DNA from: Chimaeribacter arupi
GTDB lineage: Bacteria; Pseudomonadota; Gammaproteobacteria; Enterobacterales; Enterobacteriaceae
Assembly: GCF_002858805.1 (NCBI RefSeq)
Contig: NZ_PJZI01000016.1
Location: 34,551-98,550, forward strand
Length of the DNA stretch: 64,000 nucleotides
Reading direction: 5' to 3'
In this document: one piece after another, positions 52,709 through 62,344 of the stretch
How the letters are laid out: each line of letters opens with the position of its first letter
Position numbering within the stretch: the first letter of the stretch is position 1
Notes under the pieces: generated by a model
Seen by the model: the letters and a program-made list of their open reading frames with translations, nothing else
The model's database searches: none
Told to the model about the DNA's origin: nothing
Made by a program: the position numbers and the translations under genes

Positions 52709-53206
52709 ATGGCAGGACTGGCAACTGTGACAAAACTGGCGGGCGAAACGGTAGGACAGGAGTTCCTGATCTTTACGCTGGGTGACGAGGAGTACGGGAT
52801 TGATATCCTCAAGGTGCAGGAGATCCGCGGTTACGATCAGGTAACGCGCATCGCCAACACCCCCTCCTTTATTAAAGGCGTCACCAACCTGCGCGGCGTA
52901 ATTGTGCCGATCATCGATCTGCGGGTGAAATTTGCCCAGCAGGGCGTCGAGTACAATGACAACACCGTGGTGATCGTGCTCAATTTTGAGCAGCGTGTGG
53001 TAGGCATCGTGGTGGACGGCGTCTCTGACGTGCTGTCACTCACCACGGAGCAGATCCGCCCGGCACCGGAATTTGCGGTGACGCTGGCAACGGAATACCT
53101 CACCGGCCTCGGCTCCCTCGGCGAGCGGATGCTGATCCTGGTGGACATCGAAAAGCTGCTCAGCAGCGAAGAGATGGCCCTGATGGAAGTGGTCGCCAAA
53201 GCCTGA
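52709..53206 (+). CDS. cheW: Chemotaxis coupling protein CheW
   Basis: A 165-residue CheW-like SH3-type protein: [41 protein letters not shown] (receptor-binding groove), [15 protein letters not shown] and [14 protein letters not shown]. It bridges chemoreceptors and CheA in the polar array. It ends the motAB-cheAW unit; a strong terminator begins 3 bp after the stop codon. Confidence 0.98.
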   Translation: MAGLATVTKLAGETVGQEFLIFTLGDEEYGIDILKVQEIRGYDQVTRIANTPSFIKGVTNLRGVIVPIIDLRVKFAQQGVEYNDNTVVIVLNFEQRVVGIVVDGVSDVLSLTTEQIRPAPEFAVTLATEYLTGLGSLGERMLILVDIEKLLSSEEMALMEVVAKA

Positions 53207-53208
53207 TG

Positions 53209-53244
53209 AAAAACCCCTTTTCCCACGGGAAAAGGGGTTTTTTT
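53209..53244 (+). terminator. Intrinsic terminator after cheW
   Basis: AAAAACCCCTTTTCCC (53209-53224) pairs perfectly with GGGAAAAGGGGTTTTT (53227-53242), followed by more T. This clean stop isolates motAB-cheAW from the fimbrial genes downstream. Confidence 0.95.
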
Positions 53245-53435
53245 CTCTGACAATATTGTCTTATCCGCCGCATCCTCTATTATCCTGTGCGTTATTCCCC
53301 CTGATTCTTATTTCTTCCTGTTTTTTTCTCAAAGCAATCACCATTAAAATTATTAATAATCCCCGCTATTTATTTTTCAATAAGTCATTTTGTATTCACT
53401 TTTAATTGTGAAGTGAAATAGCACTATTTACTATC

Positions 53436-53484
53436 CACGCCTGCATAAGGTGACTGTGCCATTTGGCACAGTCCGGCGTGTTTT
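53436..53484 (+). terminator. Nested hairpin with T4 in the fimbrial operon leader
   Basis: GACTGTGCCA (53452-53461) pairs with TGGCACAGTC (53464-53473), enclosed by CACGCC (53436-53441) and GGCGTG (53475-53480), then TTTT. It lies about 20 bp before the pilin start, inside an AT-rich control region (53245-53435) that holds no other clear feature. It could be an attenuator, a protein-binding palindrome or a terminator of an upstream transcript. Confidence 0.55.
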
Positions 53485-53504
53485 GAAAATATAAGGAAAT
53501 AATA

Positions 53505-54050
53505 ATGCTGTCGATAAAGAAAAGTCTGCTCTGCCTGGCGGTGTCTGCCCTGTTGATGACCACGGGAGCCGCCGCAGATCCGGGCCAGGGCCAGGGAAAA
53601 ATTACGTTCAAAGGCGTGGTTATCAATGCGCCGTGTTCTGTGGATCCGGAGAGTGTGGATCTCCAGGTCTCTCTGGGTGAAGTCTCTGATAAGGCACTGG
53701 CCACCGGCGTCTCTGCTGCCGTGCCGGTCAACATCCAGCTGAATGATTGCGTGCTGGGCGGCGAAACCCCTGTTACCAAAGTAAAAGTGAAATTCGAGAG
53801 CACGAACGTTACCGCAGAAAATACCGACCTGCTGGCTAACCTGCACGCGGGCGGCGCACAGCATGTGGGCGTACGGCTGATGCAGGAAAACGAACAGCAT
53901 ATCGGCATCGGCTCCACGGTTGAGGTGCCTTTGGTCGGGACTAACAAAACCCAGATCCTGAAATTCAAAGCCCATATGGAGCCGGTGGGCGGCGCCCCGA
54001 CACCGGGTGATGTAGAAGCGTCCGCGCATTACGTCCTCGAATATCTCTGA
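53505..54050 (+). CDS. Fimbrial major subunit (YbgD-like pilin)
   Basis: A 181-residue secreted pilin. The signal peptide MLSIKKSLLCLAVSALLMTTGAAA is followed by GKITFKGVVINAPCSVDPES, the usual start of type-1-like pilins with the first disulfide Cys, and a second Cys in QLNDC. The C-terminus ASAHYVLEYL has the alternating hydrophobic pattern and penultimate Tyr region needed for chaperone pairing. AAGGAA precedes ATG 53505. Text such as VGVRLM and LKFKAHME recalls E. coli YbgD, and the following gene order supports a Ybg-type operon. Confidence 0.9.
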   Translation: MLSIKKSLLCLAVSALLMTTGAAADPGQGQGKITFKGVVINAPCSVDPESVDLQVSLGEVSDKALATGVSAAVPVNIQLNDCVLGGETPVTKVKVKFESTNVTAENTDLLANLHAGGAQHVGVRLMQENEQHIGIGSTVEVPLVGTNKTQILKFKAHMEPVGGAPTPGDVEASAHYVLEYL

Positions 54051-54060
54051 TTGCCGCTTT

Positions 54061-54105
54061 ACGGCGTTACGCCGTTTATTGCCACCGCCGGGGTAACCCC
54101 CGGCG
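54061..54105 (+). terminator. Two hairpins between pilin and usher genes
   Basis: ACGGCG/CGCCGT (54061-54066, 54070-54075) and CGCCGGGG/CCCCGGCG (54086-54093, 54098-54105) are perfect stems just after the pilin stop; GTTTATTT follows. Such stems commonly make pilin more abundant than usher by stopping transcripts or blocking RNA decay. Confidence 0.65.
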
Positions 54106-54134
54106 TTTATTTCCTGCCGACCAGCCAGATTATT

Positions 54135-56606
54135 ATGCCGTTAATCAGTTTGTCTGTCAGAACAGGGATAATAAGCACGTTCCTGCCGCTGCTTATTCTC
54201 TCTTTTCCGCTGAGCGCCACTGAATTTAATCTCCATGCCCTGGACGCTGACGCGCGCCATAATATCGACCTGGCGGCATTTGCCGACCCCGGCAGCATGA
54301 TGGCGGGGGAATATCTGGTCAACGTCACGGTCAACGGCCAGCCCCTGCCTGACCCGGTGCTGCTGGCCTGGCGTGCCGCCCCGCAGGCCATCGGGCCGCA
54401 ACCCTGTATTCCTGACACCCTGGCTGACGCCCTGGGCCTGCAACCGGCGATCCGCCGTACGTTGCCGCTGGTGCAGGGCTGCGTCTCTTTTGCCGCCCAG
54501 CCCGGTATCACTTTCACCCTCGATCGCGCCAGCCAGACGCTGGCCATTACCGTGCCGCAGGCGTGGCTGGCCTATACCGACCGCCAGGGCGTGCCGCGCG
54601 CCCTGTGGCACCACGGCATCGGCGGCGCTTTTCTTGACTACAACCTGTTTGCCGCCCATTACGCGCCGCAGCAGGGCGGGGCGCGCAACACTCTTGATGC
54701 CTACGGCACCGCCGGGGTCAACCTCGGGGCCTGGCGGTTACGCAGCGATCTGCACTACTTTACCGGTGATGATGCCGGAGACGAGGACCACCGCCTCAGC
54801 CCGTCGCGCCTCTATGCCTTCCGCCCGCTGCCGTCAGTCAACGGCAAACTCACCCTGGGCGAAACCGATCTTCACTCCGATATTTTCGACGGCTTCGCGT
54901 TCACCGGCGCTGCGCTGGAGAGCGACGAACGGATGCTGCCCTACCATTTGCGCGGCTACGCGCCGCAGGTCAGCGGCATGGCCAGAACCCATGCCCGCGT
55001 CACGCTCAGCCAGAACGGCCGCACCCTCTACCAGACGGACGTGCCGCCCGGCCCCTTCCTGATCCAGGATCTCAGCGAAGCCTATCAGGGTGCGCTGGAG
55101 GTGGCCGTCACCGAAGAGGACGGCAGCCGCACCACCTTTACGGTGGAGGCCGCGGGCGTGCCGTTCCTGACCCGCAAAGGGCAGTGGCGGTACAAACTCG
55201 CCGGTGGCCGGTTAACCGGGCAGCCGGGCGGCGCGGCGCGGGAGCCGGACTTTTACAGCGGCGAATTCTCCTGGGGGGCGTTTAACCAGACGTCGTTGTA
55301 TGGCGGCCTGCTGACCAGCGGCAGCGACTACCGGGCGCTGTCGCTGGGGGCGGGGCAGAACCTGATGCACCTGGGGGCGGTCTCGTTTGACGTCACCCAG
55401 GCCCAGGCGACGTTGCCGCATCAGGCTGCCGTGCGCGGCACACGTTACCGGCTCAGCTACAACAAACGGTTTGCCGCCGGCAACAGCGGGATTGCGCTCT
55501 CCGGCGACCGTTATGCTGACCCGCATTTCCTCTCGCTGGCGGATCTGGCCCGTGGCGGGCCGGCGCAGGGCCGCGCCGAAAAACAGTCCGTTAACCTCAT
55601 CGCCAACCACTACATGACGCCGCTGAAGGTGTCGCTGGCGCTCAGCCTGCGCAACCAGCGCGACTGGCAGGGCGCGGATGAAAATACCTACACCCTGACG
55701 CTGGGCCGGATGTTTGACCTCGGGCCGTTGCGCAGCCTTTCTGCCTCGCTCTCCGCCGGCCGCACCCGCAGTGAGGCCGGCGGCAGTGACAAGCAGTTCT
55801 ATGTCTCTTTCAGCCTGCCGCTCCATGACGGCGACCGCTTAAGCTACAGCGTGCAGCAGGGTGAGGGGGTGGATCAGCTGCTGAATTATGCCGCTTTCCC
55901 CGACCGCGACAGCAACTGGGGGGTGAGTGTGGGCCACCAGCACGGCGGCAGTGAGCCGGGGATGCTGGCGCGCGGCAACGTCCAGCAGCGCAGCCCGCTG
56001 GGTGAACTGGCGCTGGCGGCCAGTTACAAGCAGCAGGCGTACTACTCGGTGAACGCCGGCTGGGCCGGGTCGATCACCGCCACCCGCTACGGCGCGGCGC
56101 TGCACCGCTACAACCAGGGCAATGAACCCCGGCTGATGGTGGACGGCAACGGCGTCGCGGCGATCCCGCTCAATAACGGCAGCGCCGTCACCAACCCGTT
56201 CGGCGTGGCGGTGATCCCCACACTCAACAGTTACCAGCCCGCCGAGGTGCGGGTTGATGTCAACCATCTGCCTGAAGACGTCACGGTACATAACAACGTC
56301 CTGCGCCAGACCTTCACCGAAGGGGCCATTGGTTACCGGCCGCTGAATGCGGTGCAGGGCGGGAAGGGCATGGTGGTTATCCGCCTGGCAGACGGCACCT
56401 TTCCGCCGCTGGGGGCGGAAATCGTGGATGAGGCGCGGGCGCTCAGCGTCGGCATGGTCAGCGAGGCGGGGATGGCCTATTTGCAGGGCGTTGCACCGGG
56501 CCATGTGCTCCACGTGCAGTGGGGCAGGGGGAAGGCGTGCCGCCTGACGCTGCCGGACACCTTCCCCGCCACCGGTGGCACGCTGCTGCTGCCGTGCGGT
56601 GACTGA
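54135..56606 (+). CDS. Fimbrial outer-membrane usher (YbgQ-like)
   Basis: An 823-residue usher starting at ATG 54135, which gives a signal peptide (GIISTFLPLLILSFPLSA) and the N-terminal domain text EFNLHALDADARHNIDLAAFADPGSMMAGEYLVNVTVNGQ. Characteristic later segments are GFAFTGAALESDERMLPYHLRGYAPQVSGMARTHARVTLSQNG, VPPGPFLIQDL, and the C-terminal pair Cys in KACRLTLP and LLLPCGD. It forms the pore that orders chaperone-subunit complexes. No good ribosome site is visible, and the open frame extends up to the pilin stop, so the start is moderately certain. Confidence 0.92.
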   Translation: MPLISLSVRTGIISTFLPLLILSFPLSATEFNLHALDADARHNIDLAAFADPGSMMAGEYLVNVTVNGQPLPDPVLLAWRAAPQAIGPQPCIPDTLADALGLQPAIRRTLPLVQGCVSFAAQPGITFTLDRASQTLAITVPQAWLAYTDRQGVPRALWHHGIGGAFLDYNLFAAHYAPQQGGARNTLDAYGTAGVNLGAWRLRSDLHYFTGDDAGDEDHRLSPSRLYAFRPLPSVNGKLTLGETDLHSDIFDGFAFTGAALESDERMLPYHLRGYAPQVSGMARTHARVTLSQNGRTLYQTDVPPGPFLIQDLSEAYQGALEVAVTEEDGSRTTFTVEAAGVPFLTRKGQWRYKLAGGRLTGQPGGAAREPDFYSGEFSWGAFNQTSLYGGLLTSGSDYRALSLGAGQNLMHLGAVSFDVTQAQATLPHQAAVRGTRYRLSYNKRFAAGNSGIALSGDRYADPHFLSLADLARGGPAQGRAEKQSVNLIANHYMTPLKVSLALSLRNQRDWQGADENTYTLTLGRMFDLGPLRSLSASLSAGRTRSEAGGSDKQFYVSFSLPLHDGDRLSYSVQQGEGVDQLLNYAAFPDRDSNWGVSVGHQHGGSEPGMLARGNVQQRSPLGELALAASYKQQAYYSVNAGWAGSITATRYGAALHRYNQGNEPRLMVDGNGVAAIPLNNGSAVTNPFGVAVIPTLNSYQPAEVRVDVNHLPEDVTVHNNVLRQTFTEGAIGYRPLNAVQGGKGMVVIRLADGTFPPLGAEIVDEARALSVGMVSEAGMAYLQGVAPGHVLHVQWGRGKACRLTLPDTFPATGGTLLLPCGD

Positions 56607-56650
56607 TTATTTTCAGGCGGATAACGCCTGTTACCTGAAGGAGTTATAGG

Positions 56651-57385
56651 ATGAAACTGCGATCGTTCCTGTTATTGCCCGGCGTGCTCTGCGCCGCGTT
56701 AACCAGCCAGGCTGCCGTCAACCTCGACCGCACCCGGCTTATCGCCTATGAGGCGGATGCCTGCGTCAGCCTGATGCTGACCAACGAGAGCAGCGCGCTG
56801 CCCTACCTGGCGCACGCCTGGGTCGAGGATGCCGCGGGCAACAAGGCGGCGTCGGTGTTTATGGCGCTGCCGCCGCTCCAGCGGCTGGAGCCGCAGGCCA
56901 ACAGCCAGGTCAAACTGGTGCGCCAGCCGGGCGCGGCGTCCCTGCCTGCCGATCGCGAAAGCCTGTTCTACTTCAATGTGCGGGAAGTGCCGCCCAAAGC
57001 CAGCCAGCGCAACGTCATGCAGATGGCGACCCAAAGCCGCATCAAACTCTTCTACCGCCCGGCGGCCATCGCCAACCTGCCTGCCATTCCCTGGCAGGAG
57101 CGCATTGTGGTGACGCGCAGCGCGGCCGCACTGACATTGCGCAACCCCACGCCCTACTACATCACGGTCGGGTTTGTCGGCAACCGCCGCCAGCCGGGCA
57201 TAAAAGCGTTTGGGGGCATGATGGTGCCGCCGTTCGGCAACGCCAGCGCCGCCATTGACGGCACGCTGCACCCGGCATTCCTGCTGGGCTACATCAATGA
57301 CCACGGCGCGCTGAACATGCTGGCGGTGGACTGTGCGGCGGGCGCGCCCTGCCGGGTGACGCCGGATAAGGGGGAGGGGCGATGA
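56651..57385 (+). CDS. Periplasmic fimbrial chaperone (YbgP-like)
   Basis: A 244-residue PapD-type chaperone. Signal peptide MKLRSFLLLPGVLCAALTSQA, then VNLDRTRLIAYEADACVSLMLTNES (conserved Arg of the subunit-binding cleft), the G1 strand region QVKLVRQPG, LFYFNVREVPPKA, and SRIKLFYRPAAI (conserved basic residue and strand). It has two Ig-like domains, donating a strand to subunits. GAAGGAG precedes ATG 56651. It overlaps the adhesin gene by 4 bp. Chaperone after usher is the order of the E. coli ybg operon, unlike fim. Confidence 0.92.
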   Translation: MKLRSFLLLPGVLCAALTSQAAVNLDRTRLIAYEADACVSLMLTNESSALPYLAHAWVEDAAGNKAASVFMALPPLQRLEPQANSQVKLVRQPGAASLPADRESLFYFNVREVPPKASQRNVMQMATQSRIKLFYRPAAIANLPAIPWQERIVVTRSAAALTLRNPTPYYITVGFVGNRRQPGIKAFGGMMVPPFGNASAAIDGTLHPAFLLGYINDHGALNMLAVDCAAGAPCRVTPDKGEGR

Positions 57386-58422
57386 GGCGCGCGGCCCTGC
57401 TGTTGCTCGGCCTGTTGCTGTTTACCGGCCGGGCGCTGGCGCTGGATTGCTTCCTGAACGGGCCGGGCGGGGCGGTGGATGTCACCGCGCAGGTCGAGCC
57501 GTTTGCGGTGCCTGCCAACGCCACACCCGGCGACATCATCTGGGAGAGCGGCGACTACACCCTCACCGTCTACTGCGACAACAACACGGCCGACCAGCAT
57601 GAACGCGAGAACGTTTTCGCCTGGATCAACCCTTATCCGTCGCAAACCGATCCCTACTACCAACTGGGCGTGAATTTTAACGGCCAACAGTTTGATGCGG
57701 CAGGCGGCCTGTATGGGCTGGACACCCACCAGTGTGTGGATAACAACGTGCTGGCACAGAACCCGGACTTAATGCGGAAACACCCTGAAAAACTCTGCTC
57801 AGGGAATGCGGCCCAGGTGCACACCTCGCGCGCCTTCAACGTACGTTTCCGCCTCTATGTGAAACTGAACAGCCTGCCGCCACCGGGCTACCAGAGCGCG
57901 CTGGGCAGTTATACGCTGGTGCAGTTCGACGGCAAAGGCGGCATCAACCAGTTGCCGGACGCCCGCAACCTGAAATACCGCCTCAACGGCCTTAATAACA
58001 TCACCGTGCTGGACTGCGGCGCATCGCTGACGGTGCACCCGGAGAACCAGATCGTGGACTTCGGCACCGTCAGCGCCGCTGACCTGACAAACGCGCCGCG
58101 TGAGCGTACCTTTTCCGTGACTGCCACCAAAACACAGGATCACACCTGCAGCATGGGGTTCCGGCTGGCCGCGGAGTTCTACACTGACCAGCCGCTGCTG
58201 GCGGGCAATACGGCCCTCGATCTGCAAAACGGCCTGATGCTGAACATCCTGGAGGCAAAAACGCCGCTGGTTTTCAACCACTATTTTCTGTTCGCGGATT
58301 TCAGCACCCACTCGCTGAGCGTGGAGAGAACCTTTACCGCCCGGTTGTTGCCAATCCCCGGCCGCACGGTCACCCCCGGCCCGTGGGAAGCCACCACGGT
58401 ATTCAAGATTAACTACTACTGA
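57382..58422 (+). CDS. Fimbrial tip adhesin / minor subunit (YbgO-like)
   Basis: A 346-residue secreted protein: signal MRRAALLLLGLLLFTGRALA, an N-terminal receptor-type domain (about 20-205) with Cys in LDCFLNG, VYCDNN, HQCVDN and KLCSGN, and a C-terminal pilin-like domain starting near TVLDCGASLTVHPENQIVDFG and ending ATTVFKINYY. Last gene of the four-gene operon, the usual place for the tip adhesin; YbgO of E. coli has similar length and position. Binding target unknown. Confidence 0.82.
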   Translation: MRRAALLLLGLLLFTGRALALDCFLNGPGGAVDVTAQVEPFAVPANATPGDIIWESGDYTLTVYCDNNTADQHERENVFAWINPYPSQTDPYYQLGVNFNGQQFDAAGGLYGLDTHQCVDNNVLAQNPDLMRKHPEKLCSGNAAQVHTSRAFNVRFRLYVKLNSLPPPGYQSALGSYTLVQFDGKGGINQLPDARNLKYRLNGLNNITVLDCGASLTVHPENQIVDFGTVSAADLTNAPRERTFSVTATKTQDHTCSMGFRLAAEFYTDQPLLAGNTALDLQNGLMLNILEAKTPLVFNHYFLFADFSTHSLSVERTFTARLLPIPGRTVTPGPWEATTVFKINYY

Positions 58423-58431
58423 TTTTCCCCC

Positions 58432-58452
58432 CGGCAGGCGCCCGGCCTGCCG
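58432..58452 (+). other. Hairpin at the end of the fimbrial operon
   Basis: CGGCAGGC (58432-58439) pairs with GCCTGCCG (58445-58452) across GCCCG, 10 bp after the adhesin stop. No T-run. A likely 3' stabiliser or weak terminator just before the chemoreceptor promoter. Confidence 0.5.
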
Positions 58453-58477
58453 CCCGCGCTTTTCAGCAAATGCCGCA

Positions 58478-58504
58478 TAAAGTTCCCTTTCATGGTGCCG
58501 ATAA
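58478..58504 (+). promoter_or_regulatory. Sigma-28 promoter of the chemoreceptor-cheRBYZ operon
   Basis: TAAAGTTC (58478-58485), 11-bp spacer, GCCGATAA (58497-58504). The -10 is perfect and the -35 differs at one base. It lies 34 bp before the receptor ATG, so receptor and cheRBYZ remain under FliA control despite separation from cheW. Confidence 0.93.
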
Positions 58505-58537
58505 CATGTTCAGTTGAATCACCTACTAAGGGACATC

Positions 58538-60211
58538 ATGTTAAAGCGAATGAAAGTGGTCACCAGCCTGGTCATCATGCTGGCGTTGTTCGGCGCACTG
58601 CAACTTGCGTCAGGCGGCCTGTTTTTCAGCGCCCTGAAAAACGATAAAGATAATTTTGCCACCTCGCAGCGCATCCGCCAGCAACAGGCTGAGATGAACG
58701 CGAGCTGGATCTACCTGCTGCAAACCCGTAACACCCTGAACCGGGCGGGCATTCGCTACATGCTGGACGCCAACCAGATGGGCAGCGGCGCGACCGTGAA
58801 AGAGCTGGTGGCCGTGGCGCAAAAAGATCTGGAGATCGCCGCGCAGCACTACGCCAACTATCAGAAAATCCCGCTGGATGCCGGCCAGAACCCGCGCTAT
58901 GCCGATGAAGTTAAAAAGAATTATGACATCCTGCACGGCGCGCTGTCCGAACTGATTGAGCTTATCAGCATCGGCCGCATCAATGACTTCTTCGAACAAC
59001 CGACCCAGAGCTACCAGGACGGCTTTGAAAAGGCATTCGTCAATTACATCGACCAGAACGACAAGCTTTATGACCACGCGGTGAAGGACAGCGAGTCTTC
59101 CTTCGGCAACGCCATGTGGGTACTCGGCACGGTGCTGATCCTGGTGCTGTTACTGATCGCCGCGGCCTGGTTCGGCATTCAGAGCGCGCTGATCGCGCCG
59201 CTTAACCGCCTGATCGCACACATCAAACACATCGCCGCCGGTGACCTGACCCACCCGGTGGAAGGGGCAGGCCGCAACGAGATGGGCCAACTGGCCGCCA
59301 GCCTGCAACACATGCAGAGCGAACTGATCACCACCGTCAGCGGCGTGCGCCTCGGGGCCGATGCCATTTACAGCGGCGCGAGCGAAATCTCCGCCGGTAA
59401 CAATGACCTCTCCTCACGTACCGAGCAGCAGGCCTCTTCGCTGGAAGAGACCGCCGCCAGCATGGAGCAGCTCACCGCCACGGTGAAACAGAACGCCGAA
59501 AACGCCCGTCAGGCCAGCCAGCTGGCGCTGAGTGCCTCCGAAACCGCACAGAAAGGCGGCAAGGTGGTGGCGAACGTGGTGCAGACCATGCAAGAAATTG
59601 CCGGCAGTTCGCAGAAGATCGCTGACATCACCGGTGTGATTGACGGCATCGCCTTCCAGACCAACATCCTGGCGCTGAACGCCGCCGTGGAAGCCGCCCG
59701 TGCCGGTGAGCAGGGGCGTGGTTTCGCCGTGGTCGCCGGTGAGGTGCGCAACCTGGCGCAACGCAGCGCCCAGGCCGCGAAAGAGATCAAAGGGCTGATT
59801 GATGACTCCGTGGCCCGCGTTGATACCGGCTCCACGCTGGTGGAGAGCGCCGGTGAAACCATGAGTGACATCGTCAGCGCTGTTACCCGCGTGACTGACA
59901 TCATGGGCGAAATTGCCTCCGCCTCGGATGAACAGAGCCGCGGCATCGAGCAGGTCGGGCTGGCCGTGACCGAAATGGACCGCGTGACCCAGCAGAACGC
60001 CGCGCTGGTGGAAGAGTCTGCCTCTGCCGCCGCCGCGCTGGAAGAGCAGGCGAGCCGCCTGACGCAATCCGTGGCGGTATTCCGCCTGACCACCAGCCAG
60101 CAGCGTAACGCCGTGGCTGAACTGGCACCGAAAAGCGTGGCCACCGCACCGGTATTGAAAAAACCGGCCGCCGCTGCCGCCGCCACCACAGAGAATTGGG
60201 AAACCTTCTGA
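58538..60211 (+). CDS. tsr: Methyl-accepting chemotaxis protein, Tsr (serine) type
   Basis: A 557-residue receptor: membrane helix 1 near 7-30, periplasmic four-helix domain, helix 2 near 190-213, HAMP ([20 protein letters not shown]), methylation helices and the signalling hairpin ([35 protein letters not shown]). It ends in NWETF, the CheR/CheB tether. Residues R64, N68 and R69 in [14 protein letters not shown] match the serine-binding residues of Tsr, and [15 protein letters not shown] matches the second binding segment. E. coli has tar-tap here; a Tsr type in this slot is a difference. AAGGGA precedes ATG 58538. Confidence 0.93.
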   Translation: MLKRMKVVTSLVIMLALFGALQLASGGLFFSALKNDKDNFATSQRIRQQQAEMNASWIYLLQTRNTLNRAGIRYMLDANQMGSGATVKELVAVAQKDLEIAAQHYANYQKIPLDAGQNPRYADEVKKNYDILHGALSELIELISIGRINDFFEQPTQSYQDGFEKAFVNYIDQNDKLYDHAVKDSESSFGNAMWVLGTVLILVLLLIAAAWFGIQSALIAPLNRLIAHIKHIAAGDLTHPVEGAGRNEMGQLAASLQHMQSELITTVSGVRLGADAIYSGASEISAGNNDLSSRTEQQASSLEETAASMEQLTATVKQNAENARQASQLALSASETAQKGGKVVANVVQTMQEIAGSSQKIADITGVIDGIAFQTNILALNAAVEAARAGEQGRGFAVVAGEVRNLAQRSAQAAKEIKGLIDDSVARVDTGSTLVESAGETMSDIVSAVTRVTDIMGEIASASDEQSRGIEQVGLAVTEMDRVTQQNAALVEESASAAAALEEQASRLTQSVAVFRLTTSQQRNAVAELAPKSVATAPVLKKPAAAAAATTENWETF

Positions 60212-60252
60212 CCGGCAACCCTGCCTGACAGAGGCCACAGGACGGTGACTAC

Positions 60253-60275
60253 CCTGCCGGCACGGTGCCGGCAGG
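60253..60275 (+). other. 10-bp hairpin between the receptor gene and cheR
   Basis: CCTGCCGGCA (60253-60262) pairs perfectly with TGCCGGCAGG (60266-60275) across CGG. No T-run. It may reduce expression of cheRBYZ relative to the abundant receptor. Confidence 0.55.
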
Positions 60276-60354
60276 CGCAAACAACCCGCAGCAGCACAGG
60301 AATACTGAGATTGAGCAACAACACAGCGCTTTGTTTGCACCCTGAGGGGGTGTT

Positions 60355-61227
60355 ATGAACCGGCAACCACTGACCCCGGAACCTGATCTGGCCTCCCTGT
60401 CACAGATGGCCCAGCGCCTGCCGCTGTCTGATGTGCATTTCCGTCGCATCAGCCAGCTGATTTACCAGCGTGCCGGCATCGTACTGGCCGATCACAAACG
60501 TGAAATGGTCTACAACCGGCTGGTGCGCCGCCTGCGCACCCTGGGGCTGAACGATTTCGGCCAGTACCTGGCGAAACTGGAGCAGAACCAGAACAGCGCA
60601 GAGTGGCAGGCGTTTATCAACGCGTTGACCACCAACCTGACGGCGTTTTTCCGCGAGGCGCACCACTTCCCGATCCTGGCGGAGCACGCCCGGTCGCGCG
60701 GCGGCAACTACAGCGTCTGGAGCACCGCGGCCTCCACCGGGGAAGAGCCATACTCCATCGCCATGACGCTGATGGAAGCGCTCGGCAACCGCGGCAACGG
60801 CGCACAGGTGATCGCCTCTGACATCGACACCCAGGTGCTGGAGAAGGCGACCGCCGGTGTCTATCGCCAGGAGGAGCTGCGTACCCTCAGCCCGCAACAG
60901 TTGCAGCGTTTCTTCCTGCGCGGCACCGGCCCGCATGAAGGGCTGGTGCGGGTGCGGCCGGAGCTGGCGGCGATGATCACCTTCCAGCCGCTGAACCTGC
61001 TGGCACCGGAATGGGCGCTGCCGGGGCAGTTTGACGCCATTTTCTGCCGTAACGTGATGATCTATTTCGATAAAGAGACCCAGGAGCGCATCCTGCGGCG
61101 TTTCGTTCCCTTGCTGAAGCCGGGCGGGCTGATGTTCGCCGGCCATTCTGAAAACTTCAGCCAGATCAGCCGGGAATTCTGCTTGCGCGGCCAAACCGTG
61201 TACAGCCTGGCCAAGGAGAAGTCATGA
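60355..61227 (+). CDS. cheR: Chemotaxis protein methyltransferase CheR
   Basis: A 290-residue SAM enzyme: N-terminal helical domain ([38 protein letters not shown]), [18 protein letters not shown] loop [30 protein letters not shown] and [14 protein letters not shown]. It methylates receptor glutamates during adaptation and docks on the NWETF tail of the receptor encoded just upstream. ATGA overlap with cheB. Confidence 0.98.
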   Translation: MNRQPLTPEPDLASLSQMAQRLPLSDVHFRRISQLIYQRAGIVLADHKREMVYNRLVRRLRTLGLNDFGQYLAKLEQNQNSAEWQAFINALTTNLTAFFREAHHFPILAEHARSRGGNYSVWSTAASTGEEPYSIAMTLMEALGNRGNGAQVIASDIDTQVLEKATAGVYRQEELRTLSPQQLQRFFLRGTGPHEGLVRVRPELAAMITFQPLNLLAPEWALPGQFDAIFCRNVMIYFDKETQERILRRFVPLLKPGGLMFAGHSENFSQISREFCLRGQTVYSLAKEKS

Positions 61228-62276
61228 GTAAAATCAGGGTACTGAGTGTTGATGACTCAGCACTGATGCGCCAGTTGATGACCGAGATCATCAACAGCCA
61301 CCCGGACATGGACATGGTCGCGACCGCGCCCGATCCGCTGGTGGCCCGTGATCTCATCAAAAAATATAACCCGGACGTGCTGACGCTGGACGTTGAAATG
61401 CCGCGCATGGACGGGCTGGATTTCCTCGAAAAGCTGATGCGCCTGCGGCCGATGCCGGTGGTGATGGTCTCTTCCCTGACCGGCAAAGGCTCAGAGATCA
61501 CCCTGCGGGCGCTGGAGCTGGGGGCGATTGACTTCGTCACCAAGCCGCAGCTCGGCATCCGTGAAGGGATGCTGGCCTACAGCGAGATGATCGCCGACAA
61601 AATCCGCACCGCGTCCAAAGCGCGGCTGACCCAGCGCCAGCAGGGGGCCGGCAGCCCGGCGATGCTCAGCCATGCGCCGTTGCTCAGCAGTGAGAAGCTG
61701 ATCGCCATCGGCTCCTCCACCGGCGGCACGGAGGCGATCCGCCATGTGCTGCAACCGCTGCCGCCGTCCAGCCCGGCGCTGCTGATCACCCAGCATATGC
61801 CGCCGGGCTTTACCCGCTCGTTTGCTGACCGGCTCAACAAGCTGTGCCAGATAACGGTGAAAGAGGCGGAAGACGGCGAGCGCGTGCTGCCGGGCCACGC
61901 CTATATTGCGCCGGGTGACCGGCATATGGAGCTGGCGCGCAGCGGTGCCAACTACCAGATCAAAATCACCGATGGCCCGGCGGTCAACCGCCACCGGCCA
62001 TCCGTGGATGTGCTGTTCCGTTCGGTGGCGCAGTACGCCGGGCGCAATGCGGTAGGGGTGATCCTGACCGGGATGGGCAACGACGGTGCCGCAGGCATGT
62101 TGGAGATGCACCGGGCAGGCGCCTACACCCTCGCACAGAACGAGGCCAGTTGCGTGGTATTCGGCATGCCGCGTGAAGCCATCGCCTCCGGCGGTGTCAG
62201 TGAGGTGGTGGACCTGAGCCAGATAAGCCAGCGGATGCTGGCGCAAATCTCAGCCGGGCAGGCGCTGCGCATCTGA
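61224..62276 (+). CDS. cheB: Chemotaxis methylesterase / glutamine deamidase CheB
   Basis: A 350-residue response regulator. The receiver domain has Asp10, Asp11 and phospho-acceptor Asp56 in [13 protein letters not shown]; the C-terminal esterase has the catalytic Ser in [14 protein letters not shown], His in [12 protein letters not shown] and Asp in [13 protein letters not shown]. Phosphorylated by CheA, it removes receptor methyl groups. Its ATG overlaps the cheR stop. Confidence 0.98.
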   Translation: MSKIRVLSVDDSALMRQLMTEIINSHPDMDMVATAPDPLVARDLIKKYNPDVLTLDVEMPRMDGLDFLEKLMRLRPMPVVMVSSLTGKGSEITLRALELGAIDFVTKPQLGIREGMLAYSEMIADKIRTASKARLTQRQQGAGSPAMLSHAPLLSSEKLIAIGSSTGGTEAIRHVLQPLPPSSPALLITQHMPPGFTRSFADRLNKLCQITVKEAEDGERVLPGHAYIAPGDRHMELARSGANYQIKITDGPAVNRHRPSVDVLFRSVAQYAGRNAVGVILTGMGNDGAAGMLEMHRAGAYTLAQNEASCVVFGMPREAIASGGVSEVVDLSQISQRMLAQISAGQALRI

Positions 62277-62344
62277 TGCGCCGGGCCTTTTAACATGAGC
62301 AACTTCGCTCAGAAACGAACAATAAACCTTAGTTAGGAGTACGT

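Noticed and set aside
53505..58422. Mobile element carrying the fimbrial genes
   Set aside because: No transposase, integrase, tRNA or flanking direct repeats could be found at either edge.
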